Positions 51,961 through 61,162 of a DNA stretch of 64,000 bases are shown piece by piece. The notes under the pieces are model-generated. The model made no database searches, was not told the DNA's origin, and saw nothing but the letters and a program-made list of their open reading frames with translations. A program made the translations under genes and the position numbers. Within the stretch, counting starts at the first letter, position 1; the number at the start of each line of letters is the position of its first letter. Source of the DNA: G963665925 sp963665925. Lineage in GTDB: Bacteria; Bacillota; Clostridia; Peptostreptococcales; Acidaminobacteraceae. Where the stretch lies: assembly GCA_963665925.1 (NCBI GenBank), contig OY762511.1:2852001-2916000 (forward strand), written 5' to 3'.

Positions 51961-53082
51961 ATGAAGTCTCTTCTAAGAAAAATCGGGATGTTTGGCGGTA
52001 TGGGCATATTGGCCATATCGCTTGCTTCATGCGGCGAAAAAGAACCCGTTAAAGTTGGCTATACTGCGAATATGAGTGAACTGGCCTCTGATTTGGGAGT
52101 AGATGCACGTAACGGCGTTATGCTTGCCGTTGAAGAGAAAAATGATAAGGGTGGCGTCAAGGGGCATCGTGTAGACTTGGTCATCAAAGATGATAAGAAT
52201 GATCCTGCTGTCGCAAGCCTTGTTCATGAAAAGTTCAAGCAGGAAGAGGTTCAGCTGGTAATCGGGCATCTTATGTCAGGTCTTGCTGACTCGATGCTTG
52301 AGAGTGAAAGCGAAAATATGCTCTTTCTGACACCGTCAATGAGCACGGAAGCTTTTACGGGAATTGATGATTATATTTTTAGGGCATGCCCCCTGATTGA
52401 CGGACAAGCCAGCCTATTGGTGGAGGATGTCCTGGAACGTGGATACACTTCCATATATATTGTGTATGATGGAAGAAATGCAATGTATGCCAGAGTGCTT
52501 GAACGTATGACGCGCGAAATGTCCACAGAAGCCGGAATCGAAGTTAAAGGCCTATTTGATATTTCAAAGGCGACAGATGATTACGCAAGTGTCGCAAAAG
52601 ATATCGCGCGTGCGCAGCCGGATTGTCTTTTTATGATAACCAGCTCCATTGACACGGCTTTTATGGCGCAAAGGGTCAGACAGCTTGAAGAGCAAACCAT
52701 ACAGCTCTATTCTGTGAGCTGGTCAATGACACGTGATATGATTGAAAATGGTGGTATCTCTGTTGAAGGCATGCGTATGATCGGCACCTACACACCTGAG
52801 ACGCTCTCTGAAGAATACGCGAACTTCAAAGCGGCGTTCGAAGAGAGATTTGGCTACGAACCGACCTTTATTGCCGAGTATGGATACGACACAGCAAAAA
52901 TAATGATGCAAGCCCTTGAAACAGCAGGGTCCTTTAAACCTGCAGACGTTAAAGCGGCACTAGTCAATATGGAGTATGATGGTCTATATGAGACCATAAA
53001 ATTTGATCAGTATGGAGATACGAATCGACGCTATTTGATTCACGTTGTGAAAGATGGCGCCTTTGAACCTGAGTGGAAGTGA
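51961..53082 (+). CDS. Substrate-binding lipoprotein, LivJ-like (type 1 periplasmic-binding fold)
   Basis: A 373-residue protein. The signal sequence ends in lipobox LASC. VKVGYTANMSELASDLGVDARNGVMLAVEEKNDKGGVKGHRVDLVIKDDKNDP is the start of the Peripla_BP_6/LivJ family. No ABC permease or ATPase gene is nearby; instead a histidine kinase gene follows almost directly. The ligand is unknown (amino acids, amides or aromatics are typical). Its role may therefore be sensing rather than uptake. Confidence 0.88.
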   Translation: MKSLLRKIGMFGGMGILAISLASCGEKEPVKVGYTANMSELASDLGVDARNGVMLAVEEKNDKGGVKGHRVDLVIKDDKNDPAVASLVHEKFKQEEVQLVIGHLMSGLADSMLESESENMLFLTPSMSTEAFTGIDDYIFRACPLIDGQASLLVEDVLERGYTSIYIVYDGRNAMYARVLERMTREMSTEAGIEVKGLFDISKATDDYASVAKDIARAQPDCLFMITSSIDTAFMAQRVRQLEEQTIQLYSVSWSMTRDMIENGGISVEGMRMIGTYTPETLSEEYANFKAAFEERFGYEPTFIAEYGYDTAKIMMQALETAGSFKPADVKAALVNMEYDGLYETIKFDQYGDTNRRYLIHVVKDGAFEPEWK

Positions 53083-53101
53083 TTTTTTGAAATATGGAGA
53101 A

Positions 53102-55006
53102 ATGTCTTTGATTCGTGCCATACGTACAGCGATTATTGGCATGAGTCTGGCAGGGTTCATTTTGGTGGGACTGACCATTGGAATCACCATGAAAAGCTAC
53201 ATGAACAATCAAATAGAAAAGAACAACGAAATGCTTGTCGACTTGCTGCTCCCACAGATACAGCATTATTTTGTACACCCGGAAGGCATCGCGCTCGGGC
53301 TCAAGGATCTTGTAGACCAGTCTGTTGAAACGGGAGAATCAGTACCCCTTTCAGAGCTGCTGAACACGCTTTCCACAACCTATATTAGACGGGTGGAAAA
53401 GCTGGATGCGGGCGGGATTATCCAGGATGTGTATCCTGCAAATGACAACCTTCTGGGACTCGATACAAGTGGCAGAAAATATGATTTTGAGCCAGGAACA
53501 GACCGGATTTATCGGTCTGCAACCTTTGTGGATCCCATTTCCCGGGGGGCAACGATGGCATTCATCGTAGAAACCTCAGACCAGGGTCAGCTTGTCATTT
53601 ATCCAGATCTGTCAGAGGTTCAGGGCTTCCTCAACGGTGTGAGACTCTCTGAACATTCCCATCTTGGTGTTGTTGACAGGACAGGTGTCTATGTGGCCCA
53701 TAGCGATGAAGTATATGCCCTCGACAGATTTGTCGATCCGACTTACCATGAGTGGCTGGCATCGCCTCACCGTGATATGGGGGTTCGAACAATAGAGGGT
53801 GAACAGTACCATGTTACCGTTGAGACAATCAACGATACAGGCTGGGCACTTTTTATTTATCAGTCCATAAAGGATTTGAACAGCGGGTGGATCTGGTTTG
53901 TAAAATGGACAGGAATCATTTCCCTGTTGATCATACCAGCGCTCTATCTGATGAGTGCTTACATAAACCGAAGAATAAGCGGTGATATCAGAGTACTGAA
54001 TAATGCAGTGGGCATGCTTGAGTCTGGGTCAGAACAGACTCAAGCTTTCAACCTGAAGTATAAGGAGACTGGCGTAGTGTTTAAAACCCTTCAAGAAACT
54101 GGGGGAGAGCTGCGAAAAAGAGAAAATGAGATCAAGGCGCTCAATCGGGGACTGGAAAAACGGGTTCAGGAGAGAACGCTAGATCTCGAAGCGGTAAATC
54201 AGGAACTCATAAGCACAATCGAAGATTTGCAGGAAACTCAGAACCGTTTGGTAGAATCTAGAAAAATGGCTGAAATCGGTCGGGTTGTTTCCGGTGTTGC
54301 CCATGAAATGAACACGCCGCTTGGAAACGCGTTGACAATCAGCAGTTATGTACAGGAAGAATTTATCAAAACCTCAGCTCGACTGCTTGATGGAAAAATG
54401 TCAAAAAATGAGGCAAAAGAGTGGTTTGAGTCTATTGAGACCAGTCTTGAACTGCAAATCAAGGCCATATCGAAATCCGCATTCCTGGTTCAGGAGTTTA
54501 AAAAGCTCGATTCAAATCAGCCTATAGCCAAGGACTGGTTCAATTTGAGTGATATTCTCGGCGTGATTTCTGAGACCTTTAAGGAACGTTTTGAATGTGA
54601 AAACTGCAAACTCCACATTGCTGTTTACAATGAGCAAATACACACAGATGCAGCGATTCTTAGAGATATTGTGGAACTGCTCATTGACAACATTATCGTT
54701 CATGCTTATGATACAGAAGATACCAAGGATGTCTTTATTGAAGGCAGGTTTGAGCATGATGCCTATCTGGTCTCTGTTTGGGATACAGGGCGTGGCATTG
54801 ACAAGGAAAATCCCCTGTGCGCATTCAACGCATTTGAGAGCAATCGGCGCGAATATGGCAATATGGGCTTAGGCCTCTTTATTGTAGGCAATTATGTGCG
54901 AAATCTTCTGGGTGGAGATGTAGAGTGTATTTCTGGGATGAATGCCGGTACGCGAATCGTCATGCGACTTGACCAGCCGAAGGTAAAAAATGAGCAATTT
55001 GAATGA
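53102..55006 (+). CDS. Sensor histidine kinase with extracytoplasmic Cache-type sensor
   Basis: About 634 residues. A membrane helix (about residues 10-32), a large extracytoplasmic sensor of about 240 residues with dCache-like features (TDRIYRSATFVDPISRGATMAFIVETSD; GVVDRTGVYVAHSDE) and a second helix (about 283-303) precede a linker and coiled-coil. The phosphoacceptor is VVSGVAHEMNTPLGNALTISSY and the ATPase domain has VWDTGRGIDKENPL and GLGLFIVGNYVRN. The start is uncertain: ATG 53102 is only 2 bp from GGAG, and an in-frame TTG lies at 53087. It follows the binding-protein gene by about 20 bp. No response regulator is adjacent. Confidence 0.85.
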   Translation: MSLIRAIRTAIIGMSLAGFILVGLTIGITMKSYMNNQIEKNNEMLVDLLLPQIQHYFVHPEGIALGLKDLVDQSVETGESVPLSELLNTLSTTYIRRVEKLDAGGIIQDVYPANDNLLGLDTSGRKYDFEPGTDRIYRSATFVDPISRGATMAFIVETSDQGQLVIYPDLSEVQGFLNGVRLSEHSHLGVVDRTGVYVAHSDEVYALDRFVDPTYHEWLASPHRDMGVRTIEGEQYHVTVETINDTGWALFIYQSIKDLNSGWIWFVKWTGIISLLIIPALYLMSAYINRRISGDIRVLNNAVGMLESGSEQTQAFNLKYKETGVVFKTLQETGGELRKRENEIKALNRGLEKRVQERTLDLEAVNQELISTIEDLQETQNRLVESRKMAEIGRVVSGVAHEMNTPLGNALTISSYVQEEFIKTSARLLDGKMSKNEAKEWFESIETSLELQIKAISKSAFLVQEFKKLDSNQPIAKDWFNLSDILGVISETFKERFECENCKLHIAVYNEQIHTDAAILRDIVELLIDNIIVHAYDTEDTKDVFIEGRFEHDAYLVSVWDTGRGIDKENPLCAFNAFESNRREYGNMGLGLFIVGNYVRNLLGGDVECISGMNAGTRIVMRLDQPKVKNEQFE

Positions 55007-55055
55007 ATCATTGATGAGCCGGGTATTTAAAGAATAGACGTATGAGGGTGAGTTT

Positions 55056-56423
55056 ATGGACACAGAATTGCTTTATACAATTGGGGTAGGAAATTTTAGA
55101 AGCTATTTGAGCATCTATATCATGCAGGTCGTCATCTTTCTTTTATCTACGGATATGAATGAGCCCTTAAAGGGCGTTTTGATGGCTTTCTTTTTGGCGT
55201 CGCTGATTTCCATGGTTTCCATTGGGGTCATATTTTACTATAATGGTGAAATCGCAACCTCTGGAGGTGCGATGCGGTATATACGAAGTATAGATGACAA
55301 GCTGCGTCTGTTCAGAAAGGTGCTCATGATTTCCTATGCATGTACACTGGTTCTTCTGATTTTGATGTTCATTGCGGGCAGTGGTGTGGCCGAGTATTTT
55401 ATCTTTACGGGTCCCGCAAGCCTTGTGGTGGTTTTTATCGTCATGACTGTACACGATTATCTTACAAATATGCGATATAAGCAGCTGAAAAAAGCAGATT
55501 GGGTCTTTGATTACAACAGGGAACCGTCTGTGCGAACCGTATCTACAGGAATGAATGTTGGAATTGGCATGTTCGACGAACAGAATCATTTCATAATCAG
55601 CGAGTCTCCAAAGGCCATGGAGTTAGATGAGGTCTTTGGCGAGCTGCCGCCAGGAACAAAACTGAATGGGCATAGGCTCAAGAAGCCGGAGTATCAGGAA
55701 ATACGCTTTAACGGGGAATTCGAATACAGAAGCATGAATGTTTTCAAATCCATAAACCTGAAAAGAGAGTCCAAGCACGATGTGAAAATGTTCAATCTGT
55801 ATATGCGCGAACTGGAAAAATATTCTAGTCTCTACCTGATTGAAGATGGTTTTGTCAAATGTCAAAAGACCACAATCGCCATCAACAAGAATAAAATAGA
55901 AAAGTACATTGAAGAGAATGATTATATCAGGCGATTTGTTGCCAGTAAAGAAGCCGAGGTCGCTTACATTTCCATGATGCTGAAACCGGAGTTTTCAAAG
56001 CAGTCAATGAAACGCTTCATGAATAAGCATACAAAGGTGATTGAAAGCTACGTGTTAAGACAAACAGGACTGGGTCTCTTCCTTGAGGACAATGATCATC
56101 CAAAGCTGCCAGAACAGGACATAAGCTACTTGCAGCAGTACATGTCTCTCAATCTCGAGGAGTACATGTGTAAACCCAAGACGGTTGAAGTGGAAGATAA
56201 TTACACTTCGCTTCAGGACCGGATAGATAATTTTCCAAGGAAAAAGAAGAAAAAGGAAGACGAGTTCGGAAAGACCCTGCATCGGTTGGATGTCGGCGGT
56301 GAAAAAGTCTACTTCTTTGCTGAAGACTTGAAAACCCTTGGTGAACTCGATGAAATCATATTTTCCAAATTCATCAATCGAGATTTGAGAGCGATCAAAG
56401 AGAAGCATGATATTGATGAATGA
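55056..56423 (+). CDS. Four-helix membrane protein of unknown function
   Basis: A 455-residue protein. The first about 135 residues hold four predicted membrane helices (YLSIYIMQVVIFLLSTDM; GVLMAFFLASLISMVSIGVIFYY; KVLMISYACTLVLLILMFIAGSGV; ASLVVVFIVMTVHDYL). The remaining about 320 residues are soluble and charged, with no recognised motif; a Lys-rich tract (RKKKKKEDE) precedes a tail (LHRLDVGGEKVYFFAEDLKTLGELDE). It is 50 bp after the histidine kinase gene and may be cotranscribed with it, possibly as an output or accessory factor. Confidence 0.6.
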   Translation: MDTELLYTIGVGNFRSYLSIYIMQVVIFLLSTDMNEPLKGVLMAFFLASLISMVSIGVIFYYNGEIATSGGAMRYIRSIDDKLRLFRKVLMISYACTLVLLILMFIAGSGVAEYFIFTGPASLVVVFIVMTVHDYLTNMRYKQLKKADWVFDYNREPSVRTVSTGMNVGIGMFDEQNHFIISESPKAMELDEVFGELPPGTKLNGHRLKKPEYQEIRFNGEFEYRSMNVFKSINLKRESKHDVKMFNLYMRELEKYSSLYLIEDGFVKCQKTTIAINKNKIEKYIEENDYIRRFVASKEAEVAYISMMLKPEFSKQSMKRFMNKHTKVIESYVLRQTGLGLFLEDNDHPKLPEQDISYLQQYMSLNLEEYMCKPKTVEVEDNYTSLQDRIDNFPRKKKKKEDEFGKTLHRLDVGGEKVYFFAEDLKTLGELDEIIFSKFINRDLRAIKEKHDIDE

Positions 56424-56437
56424 TGCCTTTTATAAAC

Positions 56438-56471
56438 AAAGCCGTGTATGGTTATTCCATACACGGCTTTT
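56438..56471. terminator. Bidirectional intrinsic terminator
   Basis: AAAGCCGTGTATGG pairs perfectly with CCATACACGGCTTT around TTATT, followed by TCTTCTTCTT on the right. It serves the convergent genes on both sides. Confidence 0.9.
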
Positions 56472-56478
56472 CTTCTTC

Positions 56479-57633
56479 TTATTCTTCCTCTTCTTCAGGC
56501 TCCACATCAACCAGTTTTCCCATGTAGATATCCTTTACTTCGAACTCGATACCGGTCTGTTTCTGTATTTTAAGAAGCAGTTCGATTTCGCGGTCGGTCG
56601 TAAGGGTAATGGAGACTCCTGCTTTACCAGCTCGGCCAGTTCGGCCTGCGCGGTGCGTGTACTCGTTCAAATCCTCAGGGACATCCAAACTGATTACATG
56701 GCTGATATCCGTCAGATCCATACCTCTTGCAACGAGATCAGAGGCAACAAGTACATTTGTCTTTCCAGATTTGAAGTTGTCAAGAATCGCTTTTCTTTCA
56801 AGCTTGGTGGCATTTCCGAAAATGCCCTCTGCCTTTATTTTATGGTAGGCAAGCTTCAGGGCTACTTCCTGAACAAGTTCATTTCTATTGATAAAGACAA
56901 TGGCTTTTGTTGGATTTATTGCGTGAATGACTTTTCTCAGTTTTGATATCTTGTCGCGTCGCTCACAGAGGATACAAATATGTGAGATGGATTCATTGAC
57001 TTGAGCCTGCTCAATGTTGATGTATTCTGGCGCATCCATGACTGACTCACAGCGCTTTACAGCATCCTCTGGAATGGATGCAGAAAAAGCAAGAATTTGT
57101 CTGTCGCGCAGTGTTGTCTTGATGACTTCTGAAACCACTGTGAAGTTATCACTTGAAAGAAGCTTATCAGCTTCGTCAATTACAATGGTCTTCACCTGAT
57201 GTGCTTTTATTTTTTTCATTTTGATCAGTTCAAGGACACGCCCAGGCGTGCCAACGACTATATGGGGCTTTTTCTTCAAAGACTCTACCTGACGCTTGAT
57301 GTTTGCCTGTCCGATGATTGCAGTTGAACGAACCTCTGCCTTTGAGCTGTTCGAAAGGGATTTGATAACGTTGTTGATTTGAACTACCAGTTCGTGGGTC
57401 GGGGCTATTATAAGAGTGTGAAGCTCCTTTGAACTGGCATCGATTTTTTCAAATGCAGGCAAAAGGTAAGCTAATGTTTTGCCGCTTCCTGTTTCGGCCT
57501 GAGCAATAAGGTCTATACCGCGCATCGCTGCAGGAATTGCACTTTCCTGTATGGATGTTGGCTGGGTAATGTTCATTTTTTCAAGACCTTGTACAAGGTG
57601 TTTGCTTATGTTGAGTTTTTCAAAGGTGTTCAT
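56479..57633 (-). CDS. DEAD-box RNA helicase
   Basis: A 384-residue helicase; the start at 57633 has TAAGGAGATAAAT. The Q motif is ITQPTSIQESAIPA; motif I is AQAETGSGKTLAYLLPAF; DEAD is VIVDEADKLLS (written IDEADKL); motif III is FSASIPED; the C-terminal domain has RGMDLTDISHVISLDVPEDLNEYTHRAGRTGRAG. The tail is acidic (VEPEEEEE). It probably remodels RNA or ribosome subunits, CshA/DeaD-like. The methyltransferase gene upstream is on the same strand, 55 bp away. Confidence 0.92.
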   Translation of the reverse strand: MNTFEKLNISKHLVQGLEKMNITQPTSIQESAIPAAMRGIDLIAQAETGSGKTLAYLLPAFEKIDASSKELHTLIIAPTHELVVQINNVIKSLSNSSKAEVRSTAIIGQANIKRQVESLKKKPHIVVGTPGRVLELIKMKKIKAHQVKTIVIDEADKLLSSDNFTVVSEVIKTTLRDRQILAFSASIPEDAVKRCESVMDAPEYINIEQAQVNESISHICILCERRDKISKLRKVIHAINPTKAIVFINRNELVQEVALKLAYHKIKAEGIFGNATKLERKAILDNFKSGKTNVLVASDLVARGMDLTDISHVISLDVPEDLNEYTHRAGRTGRAGKAGVSITLTTDREIELLLKIQKQTGIEFEVKDIYMGKLVDVEPEEEEE

Positions 57634-57688
57634 ATTTATCTCCTTACAGATTGTCATCCGTAGATTGTATAGTTCATTGCAGATTTTG

Positions 57689-58321
57689 TCAATTGTCATT
57701 TTCGAATGAGGCTTCAACATATGCAAGCGGGATGATTCCCTCAATGATCTTACATTTTTTTAAAGTGAAGTCATGCTGAGACAGGTAATTGTGATAGGAA
57801 GATTCGTCGAATGTCCTGTAAACGGGATAACCCAGACAGCTCAAGGATTTGATAATCATTTGAGAGCGCAGCTTCTCCTTGTGCAGGAAATTTGCAGCGA
57901 TAAGCTTGCCGCCCGGTTTTAGAACCCTTTTAATCTCGTGCATAACGTACTCTGGATTTTCAAGCACATGCAGTGCGTTTGATAATATGACAACATCGTA
58001 TGTATCATCATCACAGGGCATTGCTTCGGCATTTGAGACCGAAAAGTTCACGTTCTGATATTTGGAAAAGGCCTTGTTATGTCTTGCTGTATCAATCATG
58101 GATTTAGAATGGTCAACAGCGTCAATGGACTTGCAATACGGACTCACAGAAAGTGAAACCACCCCGGAGCCCGTAGCAAGTTCGAGAACTTTGTCCGTAT
58201 AATCAATGGTTTTTACAATATTCAGATACAAGTCTGCATAAACGGTTTCTGCAGGGGAGATGAGCCTGTCATATATCTGCGCCCATTTATTCCATCTGTG
58301 AATGTTCTTATTGGAATCCAC
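57689..58321 (-). CDS. Class I SAM-dependent methyltransferase
   Basis: A 210-residue protein; a GTG at 58321 is chosen because AAAGGAGG lies 8 bp before it, and the upstream in-frame ATG at 58357 has none. Motif I is VLELATGSGVVSLSVS, motif II-like AVDHSKSMID, and NVNFSVSNAEAMPCDDDTYDVVILSNALHVL is the acidic loop of the UbiE/methyltransferase_11 family. The methyl acceptor is unknown (small molecule or protein). It is cotranscribed with the helicase. Confidence 0.85.
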   Translation of the reverse strand: MDSNKNIHRWNKWAQIYDRLISPAETVYADLYLNIVKTIDYTDKVLELATGSGVVSLSVSPYCKSIDAVDHSKSMIDTARHNKAFSKYQNVNFSVSNAEAMPCDDDTYDVVILSNALHVLENPEYVMHEIKRVLKPGGKLIAANFLHKEKLRSQMIIKSLSCLGYPVYRTFDESSYHNYLSQHDFTLKKCKIIEGIIPLAYVEASFENDN

Positions 58322-58502
58322 AGTATATTCCTCCTTTAAAACACATGCGCAAAACAAATTAAACTAAACTCAAATAGTGACATATTTCAAGTATAGCCTC
58401 TTATTATCGTTTCTAAACTTATATGAAGGGATATTAATACAAACTTATTATAAGTATGGAAATAATAACTTTTGTTTAACCTGTGCATGCCCAGTATGGG
58501 AT

Positions 58503-59513
58503 TTAGCGTCCAAACACCTTTGCAACGGTCTCCATTTTCTCAATGATAGGAAGGTTGTAAGGACAGCGTGGCAGGCATTTTCCGCATTTTATACATGCGC
58601 TTGCAGTAGCGGTCTGTCTGCTATAGTAAGTTGTTGCATAACCCGTCATGTTATAACGTGTATAATATCCCTCGGCAATAAACATGTTTGGGATGTTGAT
58701 TCCGACTTCGCAAGGCGCGCAGTAGCCGCATCTTCTGCAGAAGTTGCCGTCCAGGTCACTGATGATGGCGTCAGCGGCAGCTTGTTCCTCGCTGCTAAAG
58801 CTGTAGTCCGGTCCCAGAACACTGGCGTTCTGACGCACTTCTTCAGGAGATTCCATACCTGGAATTGCAACCGATACATTAGGATTTTGGAGTATGTATT
58901 TAATACTGACAGCTGGGTTGTCAATGGCGCCGCCAGCAAGTGGCTTCATGCAAATGACACCGATGTTTCGCGCAGCAGCCTTCTCGAAAACCGCTTCGCC
59001 TTGACGTTCCACAAGGTTATATGGAAACTGAATGGTTTCAAAAGGTGTAGTGTCAATGATTTCAATCAGCAAGTCAGCGCTGTGTGCAGTTATGCCGATA
59101 TGACCGATCTTACCAGCCTCCTTGGCTTCAACAAGTGCCCTGTAGGCACCGTTTTCCCCCATAATCTGCTTATAGACATCAAGGTCCTTGACGTTGTGAA
59201 CCTGATAGAGCTCAATGTGGTCTGTTTTCAGATTCTTTAGGCTGGTTTCAATTTCAAGCTTCATAGCTTCGTAGTCTGTAGCCATGGATTTCGTAGCTAG
59301 AATAAATTTGTCTCTGCGCCCCTCAAGAGCGTTGCCAAGGTATTCTTCGCTGATGGTATAGCCCCTGGCAGTATCAATGAAGTTAAGCTGGCACTTTTCA
59401 AGCTCGTCTACTATTTTAAAGACCATTTCCTGATCGACACGCTGGATCGGTATTCCTCCGAATCCAATGCAGACAATTTCCAGACCTGTTTTTCCAAGTG
59501 TTCTTTTATTCAT
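58503..59513 (-). CDS. Aldo/keto reductase with C-terminal 4Fe-4S ferredoxin domain
   Basis: A 336-residue protein; GAGGAGTGATATTT precedes ATG 59513. Residues 1 to about 260 are an aldo/keto reductase: LGKTGLEIVCIGFGGIPIQRV, then the active-site FIDTARGYTISEEYLG and GHIGITAHSADLL. The C-terminal part has two Cys clusters: FCRRCGYCAPCEVG and CIKCGKCLPRCPYNLPI, typical of ferredoxin-fused COG1453 enzymes of anaerobes. It reduces or oxidises a carbonyl or alcohol using NAD(P) and a cluster; the substrate is unknown. A 447-bp region with a glycine riboswitch separates it from the next gene. Confidence 0.9.
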   Translation of the reverse strand: MNKRTLGKTGLEIVCIGFGGIPIQRVDQEMVFKIVDELEKCQLNFIDTARGYTISEEYLGNALEGRRDKFILATKSMATDYEAMKLEIETSLKNLKTDHIELYQVHNVKDLDVYKQIMGENGAYRALVEAKEAGKIGHIGITAHSADLLIEIIDTTPFETIQFPYNLVERQGEAVFEKAAARNIGVICMKPLAGGAIDNPAVSIKYILQNPNVSVAIPGMESPEEVRQNASVLGPDYSFSSEEQAAADAIISDLDGNFCRRCGYCAPCEVGINIPNMFIAEGYYTRYNMTGYATTYYSRQTATASACIKCGKCLPRCPYNLPIIEKMETVAKVFGR

Positions 59514-59654
59514 AAATATCACTCCTCGCATAATCGTATTCAGTATAGCATATTTTTCTATTTTATAAGTAACAGGTAAGTATATTAAAATTGAATGTTT
59601 AAAGAACGTAATAATTATTGTCTGAAAGTGTAATCCGTGTTAATATGACTTTCG

Positions 59655-59849
59655 TACAGGTGAATACTGCGTGGGTGATGGCTCGTTGAAGAAGCGTAAG
59701 CTACCGTAGGAGAAAGGTATATTTGCTTAAATATGCTGAAACTCTCAGGTCGAATACAGTGAGTCGGACACATCCCTGGAGAGAACCGAATGGTCATCGA
59801 AGAAGCAACCTGAAAAGGGAAACTTTCAGATAAAAGGACAGGGCATAAG
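59655..59849 (+). promoter_or_regulatory. Glycine riboswitch, tandem aptamer type
   Basis: Two aptamer-like units precede the EIIC-like gene. The downstream one is clear: CTGGAGAGAACC (59776-59787), CGAAGAAGCAACC, then AAACTTTCAGATAAAAGGACAGGG, all hallmark glycine-aptamer blocks and close to the B. subtilis gcvT leader. The upstream one has GAAGAAGC, AAACTCTCAGGTCGAATACAG, but its 5' strand is less clear. The ends given are approximate. The 3' strand AAAGGACAG also forms the left arm of the terminator at 59833-59887. Confidence 0.85.
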
Positions 59850-59887
59850 AGCACTTTATTTAAGTGTTTTTGTGCGCTGTCCTTTTT
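59833..59887 (+). terminator. Riboswitch-linked intrinsic terminator
   Basis: AAAGGACAG (59833-59841) pairs with CTGTCCTTT (59877-59885), followed by TT. The left arm is shared with the aptamer 3' strand, so ligand binding should block the terminator (glycine-ON, as in gcvT). Confidence 0.75.
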
Positions 59888-59960
59888 GATGCTGAAAAAA
59901 GCCAGGCATGGGCCAGACGGATGAAAATGTACAAAAGGCACAATTTTAGGAGGAATGATA

Positions 59961-60995
59961 ATGGAAATAATTAAAGGTATGGGGTTACTAGCGGCAACAC
60001 TTGTAATTTTTTCAGTTTTCAGCTTTAAAGCGCCTAAGGGCCAAAGAGCGATGCAGGGACTGGCTGGGGCAGCCGTTGCAACGTTTTTGGTCGAGGCAAT
60101 CCATAAATATATTAGCGGTGATTTCTTTGGAATGCAGTTCCTAGGAGAGGTAGGCGGTGTTTCTGGTTCCATGGGCGGCGTTGCGGCAGCGCTTCTTGTG
60201 AGCATGTACCTCGGAGCGAGTCCTGTCTATGCTGTTGCGGCGGCGGTGGCGTGTGGTGGGACTGGTATCCTGCCTGGTTTCCTTGCAGGGTATGCAGTGG
60301 GATTCATTGGACCTCAACTTGAAAAGAGACTGCCAAGCGGTCTGGATATGATTGCAGGCGTGCTGATTATTGCACCGGTAAGCAGACTGATTGCAGATGC
60401 GTCTACACCGTTTATAGATTCTACACTTGGAATGATCGGCGCAACAATTTCAGCTGCTGCGGCACAATCCCCAATTGTCATGGGATTTCTGCTTGGAGGC
60501 ATTATCAAAATGCTCTGTACATCACCACTAAGCTCCATGGCACTTACAGCAATGCTGGGGCTTGATGGCCTTGCGATGGGCATAGCTTCTATTGCATGTG
60601 TTGGGGGTTCCTTTACAAACGGAACCGTATTCAAGCGTCTCAAGCTTGGCGATACAGCAAATCTTATTGGCGTAATGCTCGAACCGCTGACCCAGGCAGA
60701 TGTCGTAACTGCAAATGCCTTGCCGATCTACATGAGTAATTTTATCGGAGGTGGCTTGGCAGGGATGGCTGCCAGCTCCTTAGGCATTATAAACAACGCG
60801 CCTGGAACGGCGTCACCGATCCCGGGACTGCTTGCGCCGTTTGCCTTCAATAGTCCGGTGCTAGTTCTAAAGGCAATCGGACTCGCAGTCATAGGCGGTT
60901 TGATTGGCGGTATTGTCGGCACACAGATTTATCTCTTCTTTACTAAGAGCCTTTCTGTGGTAAAAGAATCGAAGAAGCGACGCGTTACTGCTTAA
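59961..60995 (+). CDS. PTS EIIC-like (PTS_EIIC_2) membrane protein, glycine-riboswitch-controlled
   Basis: A 344-residue, highly hydrophobic protein starting at ATG 59961 (AGGAGG 7 bp before; the ATG at 59955 is too close). It has about 9-10 membrane segments rich in Gly/Ala: MGGVAAALLVSMYLGASPVYAVAAAVACGGTGILPGFLAGYAVGFIGPQLEKRL, and MGFLLGGIIKMLCTSPLSSMALTAMLGLDGLAMGIASIACVGGSF. This matches the PTS_EIIC_2 family (PF13303), which lacks EIIA/EIIB partners and is not proven to transport sugars. Glycine-riboswitch control suggests transport of glycine or a related amino acid. Confidence 0.7.
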   Translation: MEIIKGMGLLAATLVIFSVFSFKAPKGQRAMQGLAGAAVATFLVEAIHKYISGDFFGMQFLGEVGGVSGSMGGVAAALLVSMYLGASPVYAVAAAVACGGTGILPGFLAGYAVGFIGPQLEKRLPSGLDMIAGVLIIAPVSRLIADASTPFIDSTLGMIGATISAAAAQSPIVMGFLLGGIIKMLCTSPLSSMALTAMLGLDGLAMGIASIACVGGSFTNGTVFKRLKLGDTANLIGVMLEPLTQADVVTANALPIYMSNFIGGGLAGMAASSLGIINNAPGTASPIPGLLAPFAFNSPVLVLKAIGLAVIGGLIGGIVGTQIYLFFTKSLSVVKESKKRRVTA

Positions 60996-61002
60996 AGGTA
61001 TG

Positions 61003-61049
61003 CACCTCTTGAGCTGGCTGTCTTAGCGGTCTGCTTGGGAGGTGTTTTT
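61003..61049 (+). terminator. Intrinsic terminator after the EIIC-like gene
   Basis: CACCTCTTGAGC (61003-61014) pairs with GCTTGGGAGGTG (61033-61044) allowing G-U pairs, followed by five Ts. Confidence 0.8.
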
Positions 61050-61162
61050 ATGTGGGTTGGGTTTCGGGGCATCTTGTTTCTGTCTGGTTAGCCATTTGAT
61101 ATAATAGGGTGTGTGCAGTCGTACATCCTGCAAATGTGTGGTGGAGGTTAGAGGTGATACAT

